NCBI RefSeq assembly: GCF_010093535.1
Contig: NW_022985166.1
Coordinates: 242,380-306,379, forward strand
Length of the DNA stretch: 64,000 nt
Source: Lindgomyces ingoldianus
Lineage: Eukaryota; Ascomycota; Dothideomycetes; Pleosporales; Lindgomycetaceae
Direction of reading: 5' to 3'
Shown piece after piece: positions 33,602 through 43,702 of the stretch. A program made the translations under genes and the position numbers. Every line of letters starts with the position of its first letter. Position 1 is the stretch's first letter. The notes below the pieces were generated by a model. The model worked only from the letters and a program-made list of their open reading frames with translations. It searched no databases and was not told where the DNA came from.

Positions 33602-35715
33602 CCGTGTTTCATCGCCTAACGCACGGCCCCTCGTAACGCACAGTTTTGAGATGTTACCCCTATCAACTTTTAAAGCTCTACAGCTCTATAGGGCTTATAA
33701 AATAAAGCAGTTTTCTAGAGTTATAAGAAGAGCTTACTAATTAATTAATCTATTATACAAGAAACCTTCTAGGAAGGTTAATCTGCCTGCCACATTAACT
33801 TTAGGCTAGAGTGGGCGCAGCAACCTTTATAACTAATTTGTCTTTAATATAATCCTCCTTCTTATCTTTATTGCTAGTAATTAGTGTAGAGGCCTTTTTC
33901 TTACTTTTATTAGCTAATTAGATGTCCTTTTTAAGTTGCGCAGTAGCTTCTTAGGCGAACTTTGCCTCCTCTTTTTAAGCTACCTTAACGCGCTGCTCTT
34001 AGAGTTAGATTTCTTTTGCTACTACCCTTATGCGCTTTTTCTTCTTTAGTATACGCGCCTTTTCTGCCTTCTCTACCTTTCTAAGCTTTGTTTTTTTATC
34101 CTTCTTAAGTTATAAAGCCTTCTTGTTAGCATTTTTTTAAGCTTAGAGATTATGTGCTTTATGTACTTTAGTTAGTAACTAAAAGACTGCTCTACTATTA
34201 TACTTAGGTAAAGATTTAAGTAGGAGAGGCTTCCTACGCTAGCAGCAACGCTTTTTATTAAGGAGAGCTTGTTTAAGATGTTTAACCTTATGCTAGAGCA
34301 GGTTGTTATAACATAAAATTATGTAAATAGTTTAACTAAGCTAGCGTAACTACTTACTATAAATATTATTAACAACCTAGCGCAAAATCCTCTTAATCTT
34401 CCTCTAATTAGAAGCGCCTAGTACTAAAGTAGTACTATTACTAGAGAATAGCTAGTCCTCTTTTTTAATATTAAATTATACTAGGATTGCTTCTAGATTA
34501 AATAGAGATAAACTGCATGTTTTAAATGCCTTAAAGATAGTATTTAGTTTAAATAACATTAGCTAGGCTTTATTAAACATATAAAAAAAGTCTTTTTTTA
34601 TAATAGTTAATAGTCCTTAGCACCTGTACATAAAATCTGCTAGCTTAGCTAAGTAGGCAGTTAACAAAGGCTTAAACATGTAGACATCTAGAGGCTGCAG
34701 GGTATAGGTTAAATAAGGTGGATAGATAGCTAAGAGGATCCTATTATTGTTACAATACTTAATAAAATCTATAGTAACATGCGATCTATAGCTATCTAGG
34801 ACTAATAGTTAATAGGAGTGTTAGGTCTTCTATTTTATTTCTTTATTAAACACCTGTTTAAGCTATGCAAGGCCTAGCATATTACTTGTCTACTTACTAG
34901 GAGATAAGAAAAAAAAGGCCTTATGTTTATTAAAGTTAAAGTCTTATAACTAGGTGTTTTATATGTTGCCTAAAGCAGCCTAATAAATTAGTGCTAGTGT
35001 AAGAGAAGTCCTATTAGCGCATATACAAGCTATAGTTGTAATCTACTTGCAATTACTGTCCTAGATTATCTGCTTAATGCCACCTTCTTTATATTACTGT
35101 TTAGAGAAGATTCTTTTAACTTTTAATAGTACACTAATTAAGAAGCCCTTTTTATCTATATTATAGATGTGGCGCAACTCTATGCTATAATTATTAATTT
35201 TCCTCTGTAACAGCTTAAAATAGAGCTTATATTTAAAGGCTAAGTTAGCTCTTTTATAATTAGAATCTATGCTAGATGTCTATTAAGATATAAGCTTAAT
35301 GTCCTGCTGCTTAATAAAGTAATTAACCTAGTTTTTACTAGCCTATTTCCTAGCTATTTCTAAGGCAAAATTGCGTATTATAAGCCTTATAAGCAGCAGT
35401 CCTTTTGCGTAAAGCTTGTTAAGGTATTTAGAGAGTTCCTTTTCTTGTACGTTGTTAAGGAGTTGTTGATTTTTGTGCTTCTCTGCATAGGTGCCCTGCA
35501 CCCCGCGGTGGCGCTTTGATAGTGTAGAGCGACAACAACTAAATTTTTTCGCTGTCGCACTATAATTAGGTTTTTCTCCAAGCTTCAGCGATTCAAATGA
35601 CGCCAGCGCGGCCTCAATTGGGTCCATATTGGTGGAGATAAGCTTGATTGAAGAGTTGATGAATTTTGGTTGTGTGTGCGTTACGAGGGGCCGTGCGTTA
35701 AGCGATGAAACACGG
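33602..35715 (-). mobile_element. psq/pogo-type DNA transposon 2 (2114 bp) inside the TIR of transposon 1
   Basis: TIRs CCGTGTTTCATCGC and GCGATGAAACACGG, followed on both sides by TAACGCACGGCCCCTCG, TA duplications 33600-33601 and 35716-35717. It encodes a relative of transposon 1: 31502-33599 and 33660-35600 are colinear by eye (for example GCTGCAGCGTATAAGTT / GCTGCAGGGTATAGGTT). The transposase starts at 35627 on the minus strand. TIRs of the two differ enough to be separate subfamilies. Confidence 0.9.
35343..35627 (-). pseudogene. N-terminus of pogo-like transposase (psq helix-turn-helix), truncated by stop
   Basis: The frame starts at MDPIEAALASFESLK, the usual start of fungal psq/CENP-B-type pogo transposases, and has the helix-turn-helix stretch NYSATAKKFSCCRSTLSKRH (residues 21-40), then EKHKNQQLLNNVQEKELSKY (50-69) leading into the second DNA-binding helix region. 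It ends at a TAG after 94 codons where the family continues for several hundred residues. Downstream sequence (to about 33700) is the same protein with many stops. An open frame extends upstream of 35627 into the TIR, but that part is not expected to be translated. A DNA-binding fragment could in principle still be made. Confidence 0.8.
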
Positions 35716-35734
35716 TACACGCTAAAACACAGTA

Positions 35735-35804
35735 GCCTAGACGAACAAGGCCCCGAACTAGCTGACCTGCTGCTTGGCAAATGCCTTGTCTAATAAGACA
35801 CACA
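35735..35804. repeat. LTR-like block, right half
   Basis: Continuation of 31398-31499 beyond transposon 1. It ends in CTTGTCTAATAAGACACACA, directly against the family A LTR. Confidence 0.4.
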
Positions 35805-36094
35805 TGTCAGATATGCGCACCTACTGTCAAGACAGGAGGAACGCTGGACGAAAGCTGCTACATAGTACGAGCAATAAGCTTGAACAGTATGTTGCTGCAA
35901 ATTGCTGCATGTTGCAAGCTAGTCGCGCATAGGGCTAGTGCGCGAGGGACTTGGATCGGAAAAACAAAAGCCGAGCAACACAAGTAGAGCAGAAAAAGGA
36001 TTGATAAATCAATACAATCAATCATCATCCTATACATCATATCCAAACCCATCATTCATCTTAGGAAGCCTAGAAACAGTGCTTTAATCTAACA
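35805..36094 (+). mobile_element. LTR, family A (290 bp), without target duplication
   Basis: TGTCAGATATGCGC to ATCTAACA, colinear with 3626-3996 but with only three 10 bp units. The left flank ACACA and right flank CTTAC do not match. The right flank enters a pogo TIR lacking its first ~20 bp. The likely cause is recombination between two LTR copies, which joined unrelated flanks. Confidence 0.88.
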
Positions 36095-36632
36095 CTTACA
36101 CACCTAAGTTACTTACTTTTACTAAGACTTTACTAAACTACTTTTTTTACACTAATGTATTTCTAATAACACTACTTAGATTTACTAAAAGAATATTAGA
36201 TACAGCTTACACTCTAAGCTTTTAAATAAAATATAAAACTTTTAAAGAAATATGCTGCAGCTATATATAAAGTCCTTTAAAAAATAATAAATAACTATAG
36301 CACTAGATAACCTTTATAAGCTAATTCTACAGCTAACTTATAAAAGCTAGGTAATAATAAAAAGTAAGTAATTATTAAAACTATACTTAAGCTATATACA
36401 TAAGAATTTCTTTTTTAGATAGTATTTATAGCTAATATAGCTAATTCTTTACACACTAAGTATAATCTAGGCTATGTTAGCATAAACTAGCCTAGTACAT
36501 TTAGAAAGCATTATTTAAAGCTTAAAGTAATGTTTAAGTATAGTATAACTATAAAAAAGCTTTTTATAAGAGTTTTAAAGTAATTTAAAGCAGGTTTAGC
36601 TTTATAAAGAATATTAAAGCTAAGTATAGTAA

Positions 36633-37690
36633 ACGTACTTCATGGGCGAGTTGCTCACACACCCGAGTCGCTCACTTTTGCCAAGACCCCACCAAACCAC
36701 CCTTCCTACACCAATGCATTCCCCACAACACNNNNNNNNNNNNNNNNNNNNNNNNNNNNNNNNNNNNNNNNNNNNNNNNNNNNNNNNNNNNNNNNNNNNN
36801 NNNNNNNNNNNNNNNNNNNNNNNNNNNNNNNNNNNNNNNNNNNNNNNNNNNNNNNNNNNNNNNNNNNNNNNNNNNNNNNNNNNNNNNNNNNNNNNNNNNN
36901 NNNNNNNNNNNNNNNNNNNNNNNNNNNNNNNNNNNNNNNNNNNNNNNNNNNNNNNNNNNNNNNNNNNNNNNNNNNNNNNNNNNNNNNNNNNNNNNNNNNN
37001 NNNNNNNNNNNNNNNNNNNNNNNNNNNNNNNNNNNNNNNNNNNNNNNNNNNNNNNNNNNNNNNNNNNNNNNNNNNNNNNNNNNNNNNNNNNNNNNNNNNN
37101 NNNNNNNNNNNNNNNNNNNNNNNNNNNNNNNNNNNNNNNNNNNNNNNNNNNNNNNNNNNNNNNNNNNNNNNNNNNNNNNNNNNNNNNNNNNNNNNNNNNN
37201 NNNNNNNNNNNNNNNNNNNNNNNNNNNNNNNNNNNNNNNNNNNNNNNNNNNNNNNNNNNNNNNNNNNNNNNNNNNNNNNNNNNNNNNNNNNNNNNNNNNN
37301 NNNNNNNNNNNNNNNNNNNNNNNNNNNNNNNNNNNNNNNNNNNNNNNNNNNNNNNNNNNNNNNNNNNNNNNNNNNNNNNNNNNNNNNNNNNNNNNNNNNN
37401 NNNNNNNNNNNNNNNNNNNNNNNNNNNNNNNNNNNNNNNNNNNNNNNNNNNNNNNNNNNNNNNNNNNNNNNNNNNNNNNNNNNNNNNNNNNNNNNNNNNN
37501 NNNNNNNNNNNNNNNNNNNNNNNNNNNNNNNNNNNNNNNNNNNNNNNNNNNNNNNNNNNNNNNNNNNNNNNNNNNNNNNNNNNNNNNNNNNGTGTTGTGG
37601 GGAATGCATTGGTGTAGGAAGGGTGGTTTGGTGGGGTCTTGGCAAAAGTGAGCGACTCGGGTGTGTGAGCAACTCGCCCATGAAGTACGT
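36633..37690. mobile_element. Recent pogo-family insertion with perfect 99 bp arms around an assembly gap
   Basis: The visible left arm 36633-36731 and right arm 37592-37690 are perfect reverse complements over all 99 bp and carry no RIP change (ACGTACTTCATGGGCGAG start). TA flanks at 36630-36631 and 37691-37692, with one extra A at the left. Both arms carry the 5'-end sequence of the family (CACCAATGCATTCCCC), so this is a foldback derivative. With the gap as drawn the element is 1058 bp, close to the 1.1 kb class. Confidence 0.85.
36732..37591. other. Assembly gap (860 N)
   Basis: A run of N between two palindromic transposon arms. Reading frames across it are meaningless. Confidence 1.
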
Positions 37691-38235
37691 TATCTAGAAT
37701 AATAATACATATAACTTTAGTAAAATAAGCTTTATTATAAGCTAAATATTTATTAACTATACTTACGCTTAAAACTTTACTTTAAGCTTTAAATAATGCT
37801 TTATAAACATACTAGGCTAGTTTATGCTAATATAGCCTAGATTATACTTATTATGTAAAGAATTAGCTATATTAGCTATAAATGCTATTTAAGAAGAAAA
37901 TTCTTACGCATATAGCTTAAGTATAGTCTTAATAATTACCTACTTTTTATTATTACCTAGCCTTTATAAGTTAGCTATAAAATTAGCTTATAAAAGTTAT
38001 CTAGTGCTATAGTTATTTATTGTCTTTTAAAAAACTTTATATATAGCTGTAGTATATTTCTTTAAAAGTTTTATATTTTATTTAAAAGATTAAAGTGTAA
38101 GCTATATCTAATGTTCTTTTAGCATGTCTAAGTAGTGTTATTAATAATGCATTAGTGTAGAAAGAGTAGTTTAGTAGGGTCTTAGCAAAAGTAAACAACT
38201 TAGGTGTGTAAGCAACTTGCTTGTAAAGTACGTTA

Positions 38236-38530
38236 CTTTTTATTATTATCTAGCTTTTATAAGTTAGCTATAAAATTAACTTATAAAAGTTATCTAGTGT
38301 GTTAGTTATTTATTATTTTTTTTTTTAAAAAACTTTATATATAGCTATAGTATATTACTTAAAAAGTGTTATATTTTACTTAAAAGTATAAAGTATAAGC
38401 TATATTTAATATTTTTTAATAAATCTAAGTAGTGTTATTAGAAATATATTAGAGTAAAAAAAGTAGTTTAGTGTAGTCTTAGTAAAAGTAAGTAACTTAG
38501 GTGTGTAAGCAACTCGCCTATAGTGTACGT
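38236..38530 (-). mobile_element. Pogo 5'-end fragment
   Basis: Heavily mutated pogo 5' region reading on the minus strand (psq region through TIR), ending TGTACGT at 38530 followed by TA. The rest was probably to the left and lost when 35805-36094 recombined. It is the host into which 36095-38233 had inserted. Confidence 0.75.
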
Positions 38531-38532
38531 TA

Positions 38533-39090
38533 CTTTAGTAGATAATAAGTAGAAAACTACTAGATACTAAGTAGATTACTTCACTTAGGCTGTACTAAGT
38601 AAACTAAGTTATAACTACAATCATCTATTAAATGCAGAGGGACAGCAGTTCTATATACTATGCAGTGCTTGCTAGTACTTGTTGTGCTAAGCAGGTGCTC
38701 GCAACTCTTGCCTTGCGAGCATCCCGCCAAGCCTGCGAGCACATCACCGATCCGATCATGTCACGTAACCCTATTGGTCCCTGTGCCCAACCAGACCATC
38801 GTAACATCTAGCGGCCGCACAGACTGCACCGAAGAGCGATACCTTTGTTATGCAGATAGTCGTAGTGACCAAATTTTTTTGAGACGCATAGATTTACATT
38901 CTGCTATGAATGCGAAGCGAATATACCAGGTAAGTAATTGTAGTTTGAGGACATTGTTTTTCAGTGTTAGCGAATTGGGTTCAATAATGTTGAATGGCGA
39001 AAAGGGTATCTTCGTTGAGTTTTCACTCCGGAACGCCAAATGATTAATCGTTAGAGCACCTGCAGTATTGAAGCAGGACACCGTGTTCAA
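38533..39090. other. Border between AT-rich repeats and the gene island
   Basis: 38537-38620 repeats the unclassified element seen at 14680-14785. From about 38640 composition becomes normal. 38680-38740 has several GCGAGCA/TGCTCGC repeats, and an ATTGG stands near 38774. A 127-codon frame at 38660-39043 has no recognisable domain and an embedded GTAAGT, so I do not call it a gene. The segment from about 39000 lies 3' of the ABC gene. Confidence 0.4.
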
Positions 39091-39099
39091 TCTTCACAA

Positions 39100-40067
39100 C
39101 TATGCCGGGCTCAGATTTCGCGGAGGTCCAAGCAAATCCCCCTTCTCGGCGCCATACCCACCCTTCCCTTCGAGACTCTCGTACGTCTTGCCCTCACTTC
39201 TCTTCCCATTACCGTTCCTAGGGCCACGCTCATCAAGATCTTCCTGCAGCCAGCGCAACACCAACTCACCCAGCTGACTATTCCCGGATATGGCTCTCAC
39301 TCCGGGCTCAGGTTGTACATTCAGCTCTTCCATACTGCCCACCTTCTTGACTTTACCCAACGCCATGTGAACTAGGTGCGACGGCCACATTGCCAAGTTG
39401 TCCAGGATATGGGTAGCGTAGACAATCGTGCAAGCCCGCGTCTCCGTCTCGCGCTTCAAGAATGTGAGGAAGTTCGATCGCGACAGCAGATCAAGATCTA
39501 CGGTGATCTCGTCCAGTAGTAATATCGTCCACGGTCTGAGCAGCCCCATGGCAAGCTGTACTCTTCGTCGCTCTCCGTCCGAGACTGCATGCATGCGCCA
39601 TGCGAGGTCAATGTCCAGTATCCGAACGAGTTCGTCGCGGCGGTCGCAATAGTAGTCCCCGCCCACGGAGGTGAGGAGGGTCGGCACATCGATGTCGGTG
39701 CGTACGATAGGGTTGAGCACCCATTCCAGACCCAGATATGTAACACCTTCTAGACCGAATTTGAAGGGGTCTACGCCAGCGATCGAGACGGAGCCAGCTG
39801 GAGCCATACGCTTGCCAGAGAGGAGGCGGAGGAGCGTCGTCTTGCCAGCACCGTTCGCTGCACTATGTCAGCATAAATTCACACGAGCATGGCTTGACCA
39901 ACTATACCTCCTATCAGCAGCGCCCTGCTTCCTGGCGGCAGGTTGAGGAAGACATCTTTGAGGCCTGAGGAGCCGTCGGGGAAGGCGTAGCTCAGGTTCG
40001 TGACGTCAATTGAAGGGGCAAGATCCTTCGTGCTATCTTGTTGCGCCATTCTGAAGACTAATGCCAC
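39100..40067 (-). CDS. CAF16: CAF16-like cytoplasmic ABC ATPase, 305 aa, one intron
   Basis: Two exons, 39908-40067 and 39100-39857, are joined across a 50 nt intron (39858-39907) with GTATAG donor, GCTGAC branch-like site and GCAG acceptor; the splice falls inside Walker A and restores it. The protein is a single nucleotide-binding domain without membrane segments: Walker A GANGAGKT (53-60), signature VSDGERRR (145-152, the LSGGQ position), Walker B ILLLDE (165-170) and switch His203 in YATHILDN. This and the stretch SGLKDV-LNLPPGSRALLIG fit the CAF16 group, which in yeast binds the CCR4-NOT complex and Mediator-linked proteins. The C-terminal 40 residues (ERGPRNGNGKRSEG...) are Gly/Lys-rich and variable. 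A Met at residue 7 is an alternative start. Divergent to the tRNA isopentenyltransferase gene. Confidence 0.92.
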
Positions 40068-40276
40068 CGGAGTGGTGAAAGAGGGAGAGCGTCACATTTT
40101 CTATTTTGTCAGCCGTCAATCAGAGTGGCTGGAAACGGAGGGCAACCAAAGCTGGAAGAGTGACTGGCACTAGTCCGAAAGAGGAAGGCCGAACACACCC
40201 ATCATTTTTCGGCTCGCCATCTGCAACGCCAACTGGTGCCTGATTTCTTCATGGACATGTTTCGTGCGCAATAAAA
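40068..40276. promoter_or_regulatory. Shared divergent promoter, 209 bp
   Basis: The only sequence between the start codons of the CAF16-like gene (-) and the tRNA isopentenyltransferase gene (+). Both untranslated leaders and both promoters must lie here. No TATA box is evident. GCCGTCAATCAG near 40110-40121 is the only CCAAT-like stretch seen. Confidence 0.7.
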
Positions 40277-41774
40277 ATGGCTAGTGCACCCCTCAGGCCC
40301 TTGGTGGCTATCATAGGCGCTACAGGGACTGGAAAATCCGATGTATGTTTACCGTATCTAGCTAGTAACGCAGGAAATTATTGATCGCAGCGGGCAGCTT
40401 GCCGTCGATGTGGCGCGAAATTTCAATGGAGAAATTATCAACGGAGATGCCATGCAACTCTACCGGGGATTACCTATCATCACCAACAAAATTCCTGAAG
40501 ACGAAAAGAAAGGCATTACTCATCATCTGCTAGGCCGCATTGGACTTGAAGAAGAAACTTGGACTGTGGGGAAGTTCGTTCAAAAGGCACTGGTCGTGGT
40601 AGGGACCACCCTTAATACTGAGGTTTCAGAAGCTGAGAACGTGCAGATAGATGAAATCCGAAGTCGTGGAAAGCTTCCCATTCTCGTGGGAGGGACGCAC
40701 TACTATACTCAGTCTCTCCTATTCCAGGATGCACTGGCTGATGCACCCCTTAAAGCAGTCAACATGGCAAAACCGGACTTGTCGATTCTAAGTGAGCCAA
40801 CTGATGTGATTCTGAAGAAATTAAAAGAGGTGGACCCAGTCATGGCGGATCGATGGCACCCAAATGAAAGAAGAAAGATCCAACGCTCACTGGAAATGTT
40901 CCTAAAATCAGGGCAACCAGCTTCGCAGATCTATGATAAGCAACGAATCAAGCAAAACATCTCCTCAAATGAAGGAGCTCCCGGTAGCAACCAGCCAATC
41001 AAACTCGGACCCACACTTAGATTTCCTACCCTTGTGCTCTGGGTTCATGCCTCCAAAGACGTCTTATATCCGCGACTAGATAACCGCATCACGAAGATGC
41101 TGAACCAAGGGCTCCTTTCCGAGGTCGAAGCTCTCAACTCATTCCGAGCATCCTTGGAAGCTCTCACCGGCACCCCCATTGACCAGACTCGTGGTATATG
41201 GGTCTCTATCGGATACAAACAGTTCTTGGGTTATAAATCTGCTCTTAATGGCGGTTTGGCTGTAGATGCAGAGCTAGAGACATTAAAGATGACAGCCATA
41301 GAGCAGACACGGTCGGCCACGCGACAGTATGCGAATCGCCAGATTCGTTGGATCCGAATCAAACTTTTGAATGCCCTTCATAATGCTGGGCAGAAGAACA
41401 ATACATTCCTGTTAGATGGGTCAGATCAAGCTACTTGGGAAGAGAAAGTCCTTTGGCCAGCGAGAGATATCACAGAACGGTTCATTTCCGGTAGCTCACT
41501 TCCCTCCCCAACGGATCTCTCCACAACCTCGAGCGAAATGCTGAATCCAAAACGAGACTATGATCTAGCACAACGACCAGATCTTTGGCAAAAGAGGATA
41601 TGTGAAATGTGTGGAATCGTGGCTGTTACTCAACATGATTGGAATCTTCACCTCAAAAGCCGTAGGCACAGACGAGCTGTGAAGAAGCAAGAAAATGCAG
41701 AACATACTCAACAGGAAAAGGTCAATGGCAGACAAGTGGATATAGCCGATCCTGCTCTTGTGTTAGTACCTTAG
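40277..41774 (+). CDS. MOD5: tRNA dimethylallyltransferase (isopentenyltransferase), 480 aa, one intron
   Basis: Exon 1 40277-40342 and exon 2 40398-41774 flank a 55 nt intron (GTATGT...GGGCAG). Without splicing the P-loop would be lost: exon 1 ends right after GATGTGKS (residues 14-21). The enzyme moves a dimethylallyl group from DMAPP to N6 of A37 in tRNAs reading UNN codons, acting in cytosol, mitochondria and nucleus. Family motifs: GDAMQLYRGLP (38-48), LVGGTHYYTQ (118-127), the DPVMADRWHPNERRKIQRSLE block (about 165-185), GI-VSIGYKQF (about 285-297) and TRSATRQYANRQIRWIR (about 325-341). The C-terminus carries the eukaryotic matrin-type zinc finger, C424-x2-C427-x12-H440-x5-H446. The length is normal. 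The ATG context AAAAATGG is good and the acceptor at 40397 keeps frame, while AG at 40390 does not. AT-rich repeat sequence starts within about 100 bp of the stop. Confidence 0.96.
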
Positions 41775-42010
41775 TCTACTATAGTTACCTACAGACAATC
41801 TAGCTAGACACCTGCTGCTAAAGACATGCAACTTCTAGTAGCTATTATAATTCTAGTATACTTAAATATTTAATAAATAAATATTTTATTTTAAAGTATA
41901 AAAAATAAAAGTAAAATAATAAAAATCTAAGAAATTTTTTAAAAGTATAAATAATTATAACTTAGAAACTTTTTAAATAAAAAATAAAAAAACTTAAAAA
42001 AAACTTTTTA
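41775..42010. other. 3' flank of the isopentenyltransferase gene, grading into AT-rich repeat
   Basis: 41775-41850 probably holds the 3' untranslated region. From about 41860 the sequence is nearly pure A/T with AATAAA-like runs. Nothing else recognised. Confidence 0.5.
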
Positions 42011-42640
42011 ACATACACTATAAGCAAGTTTCTTACACACCTAAATTACTTACTTTTACTAAGACTCTACTAAACTACTTTTTTTACACTAATGCATTTC
42101 TAACAATACTACTTAGACACGCTAAAAAAAAAAGTTAAATATAGCTTACACTTTAGACTTTTAAATAAAACATAACACTTTTAAAGTAATATACTATAGT
42201 ACTATATAAAGTTTTTTAAAAAATAATAAATAACTAACATACTAGATAACTTTTATAAGCTAATTCTACAGCTAACTTATAAAAGCTAGATAATAAAAAA
42301 AGTAAGTAATTATTAAGTATATACTTAAGCTATATATATAAGAATTTACCTTTTAGCTAGTAGGCATAGTGTCGCGTATACTAAGAGCCTTGGCTGGGGC
42401 TTAGAGCCTGTGACGCAGCTCGGGATCTGGAGATATTATGTTCCGAAGCTTGGTGTATATAAGGAGAGCCTTCAGCTCTCTTAGATAGGGGAGTCACTTC
42501 ATCCGATCTTCTAAACAGCTACTGCCAGGCTATTTTATCCTCTACACATAGCTAATATAGCTAATCTTTTACACGCTAAGCATAATTTAGGCTATATTAG
42601 TATAAACTAGCTTAGTATGTTTATAAAGTAATATACTACG
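42011..42640 (+). mobile_element. Pogo 5'-end fragment
   Basis: Begins ACATACACTATAAGC after TA, follows the pogo 5' region (CACTAATGCATTTC, then the psq region) with heavy RIP, is interrupted at 42370 by a 177 bp insertion, and ends near 42640 without the rest of the element. Confidence 0.8.
42370..42546 (+). mobile_element. 177 bp solo LTR-like insertion with TATA box
   Basis: TGTCGCGTATAC to CCTCTACA, flanked by perfect 5 bp duplications CATAG (42365-42369, 42547-42551), inserted in the pogo fragment. It is nearly unmutated. It holds GTATATAAGGAGAGCC (TATA box near 42457-42463). No internal retroelement is attached. Family unknown; different from A, B and the TRIM. Confidence 0.88.
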
Positions 42641-42675
42641 CTAATTTATAAATGTCTTAGAAAAGCGAAGCTTAG

Positions 42676-42970
42676 TGTAACAGCGTAGGCAAGACAATAG
42701 ATCTAAATGTAATAGAAATCCACTTACAGGCATATAGAAGTGCGTAGGGACTTAATAACCTAGGAATACTATTAACACCTATAGGCCTTGTACAAAGGAT
42801 ATTAGAAGACTACTAAGCTAGCTAAGAGAAGAGGTGCAACTAAATACTTATAGGAATAAGAGTAACTATAGAGAGTAGGGCTAAGTTAGAGTTAGAGCTA
42901 ATACAGAGACCCTTTAGATAGGTTCTAAGCTACCTAAGATAGTTAGAAACAATTTATTAGAATTGTTACA
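42676..42970 (+). mobile_element. Solo LTR, family B (295 bp), RIP-mutated
   Basis: TGTAACAGCGTAGG to ATTGTTACA with perfect duplications CTTAG (42671-42675, 42971-42975). It carries many more transitions than the 27750 and 30050 copies and is therefore older. Confidence 0.93.
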
Positions 42971-42975
42971 CTTAG

Positions 42976-43702
42976 AATTGTAAAGAGTATACATTAGTAG
43001 TAAAACTTTAACTTTAACTTTCTCTATTAGTTTTAATCTAAATTAGATAATTAATAGCCTATTTTAAAGCTTATTTTAACTTCTATATTTTCTTTTCATA
43101 AATTTAATTCATTACACTAACATTTAGCTAGCTAATTTAAATAGAATTAAAGACTATTTAAAACCTAATAACTATAGTAATACTTAATAAAAGATAAAAG
43201 TAAAAAGGTAGTTTTATAGTAGTATATTTATTCCATTAGATAAGGTTAAAAAACTAAGTAAAAAAAGATTAAAAGTAAAAGTAGAAGTATATTATAAATT
43301 AAGTTAGTACTAAAATATAAAATAGTATTAATACTTAACTATTAATTTATTAGTACAGTTATGCAAATTAGTCTACTAAATACTTTATCTATTAGAAAAC
43401 TACTAGATTAGGTATTAAACTAGATATTAGACTTTTAAATTATTATATTATAATAGCAATAGTAGTAGTAATAGTAGGATGTAAAATAGTTTTCTTCTAG
43501 AGGCGTTCCTCTCTCTAGAACCCTCTCTATACATAGGCAGAGCTTAGAATAGTAAGAGTAAGAGGTATATAATAGTAGTAGATAAAAAAGCCTTTTTTCT
43601 AAAAGCGTTCCCCCTCTAGAACTCTCTCTATACATAGGCAGAGCTTAAAATAGCAAGAGGTATATAATAGTAGTAGATATGTTAATATATAAAGTAGTAT
43701 AT
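42976..43702. other. AT-rich RIP sequence, unresolved
   Basis: No gene or identified element apart from the tandem duplication at 43488-43680. A Tyr-rich 66-codon frame across that duplication is a composition artefact. Confidence 0.5.
43488..43680. repeat. Two tandem units of about 95 bp
   Basis: Both copies contain, in order, GCGTTCC, CTCTAGAAC, CTCTCTATACATAGGCAGAG and GAGGTATATAATAGTAGTAG (first copy about 43488-43585, second about 43590-43680). The second lacks a short AGTAAG segment. Confidence 0.85.

Larger units (their letters stand above)
31502..35732 (-). mobile_element. psq/pogo-type DNA transposon 1 (2115 bp without insertion)
   Basis: TIRs CCATGTTTTAGC and GCTAAAACACAG followed by AATGCACGGCCTCGCG, TA duplications 31500-31501 and 35733-35734. 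Its right TIR is split by transposon 2 at 33600. The minus strand carries the transposase start near 33520 (an IEAALE-LKSLKP region, then a psq-type helix-turn-helix with many stops) and further degraded coding sequence to about 31600. Length without insertion is 2115 bp, almost equal to transposon 2 (2114 bp), so neither has large deletions. Confidence 0.88.
36095..38233. mobile_element. Foldback pogo derivative, left tip missing, split by a younger copy
   Basis: Starts inside the TIR (CTTACACACCTAAG) after the family A LTR; the right TIR ends at 38233 (GTACGT) followed by TA. Left arm 36095-36631 and right arm 37693-38233 are inverted copies of the pogo 5' end, as in 9166-10265. Interrupted at a TA by 36633-37690. 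Confidence 0.82.

Noticed and set aside
36620..37697. Open frames of about 350 codons on both strands across the gap
   Set aside because: They consist of N between two palindromic TIR arms; the identical ends on both strands reflect the palindrome, not a protein.
38660..39043. 127-codon frame left of the ABC gene
   Set aside because: No recognisable domain, low-complexity N-terminus, and a GTAAGT donor-like site inside without a matching downstream exon. It lies in the 3' flank of the minus-strand gene.
39428..39946. Plus-strand frames of 74-91 codons
   Set aside because: They are antisense to the conserved ABC ATPase exons and arise from its codon bias.
43435..43635. Tyr-rich 66-codon frame
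   Set aside because: It covers an AT-rich tandem duplication; the composition explains the residues.
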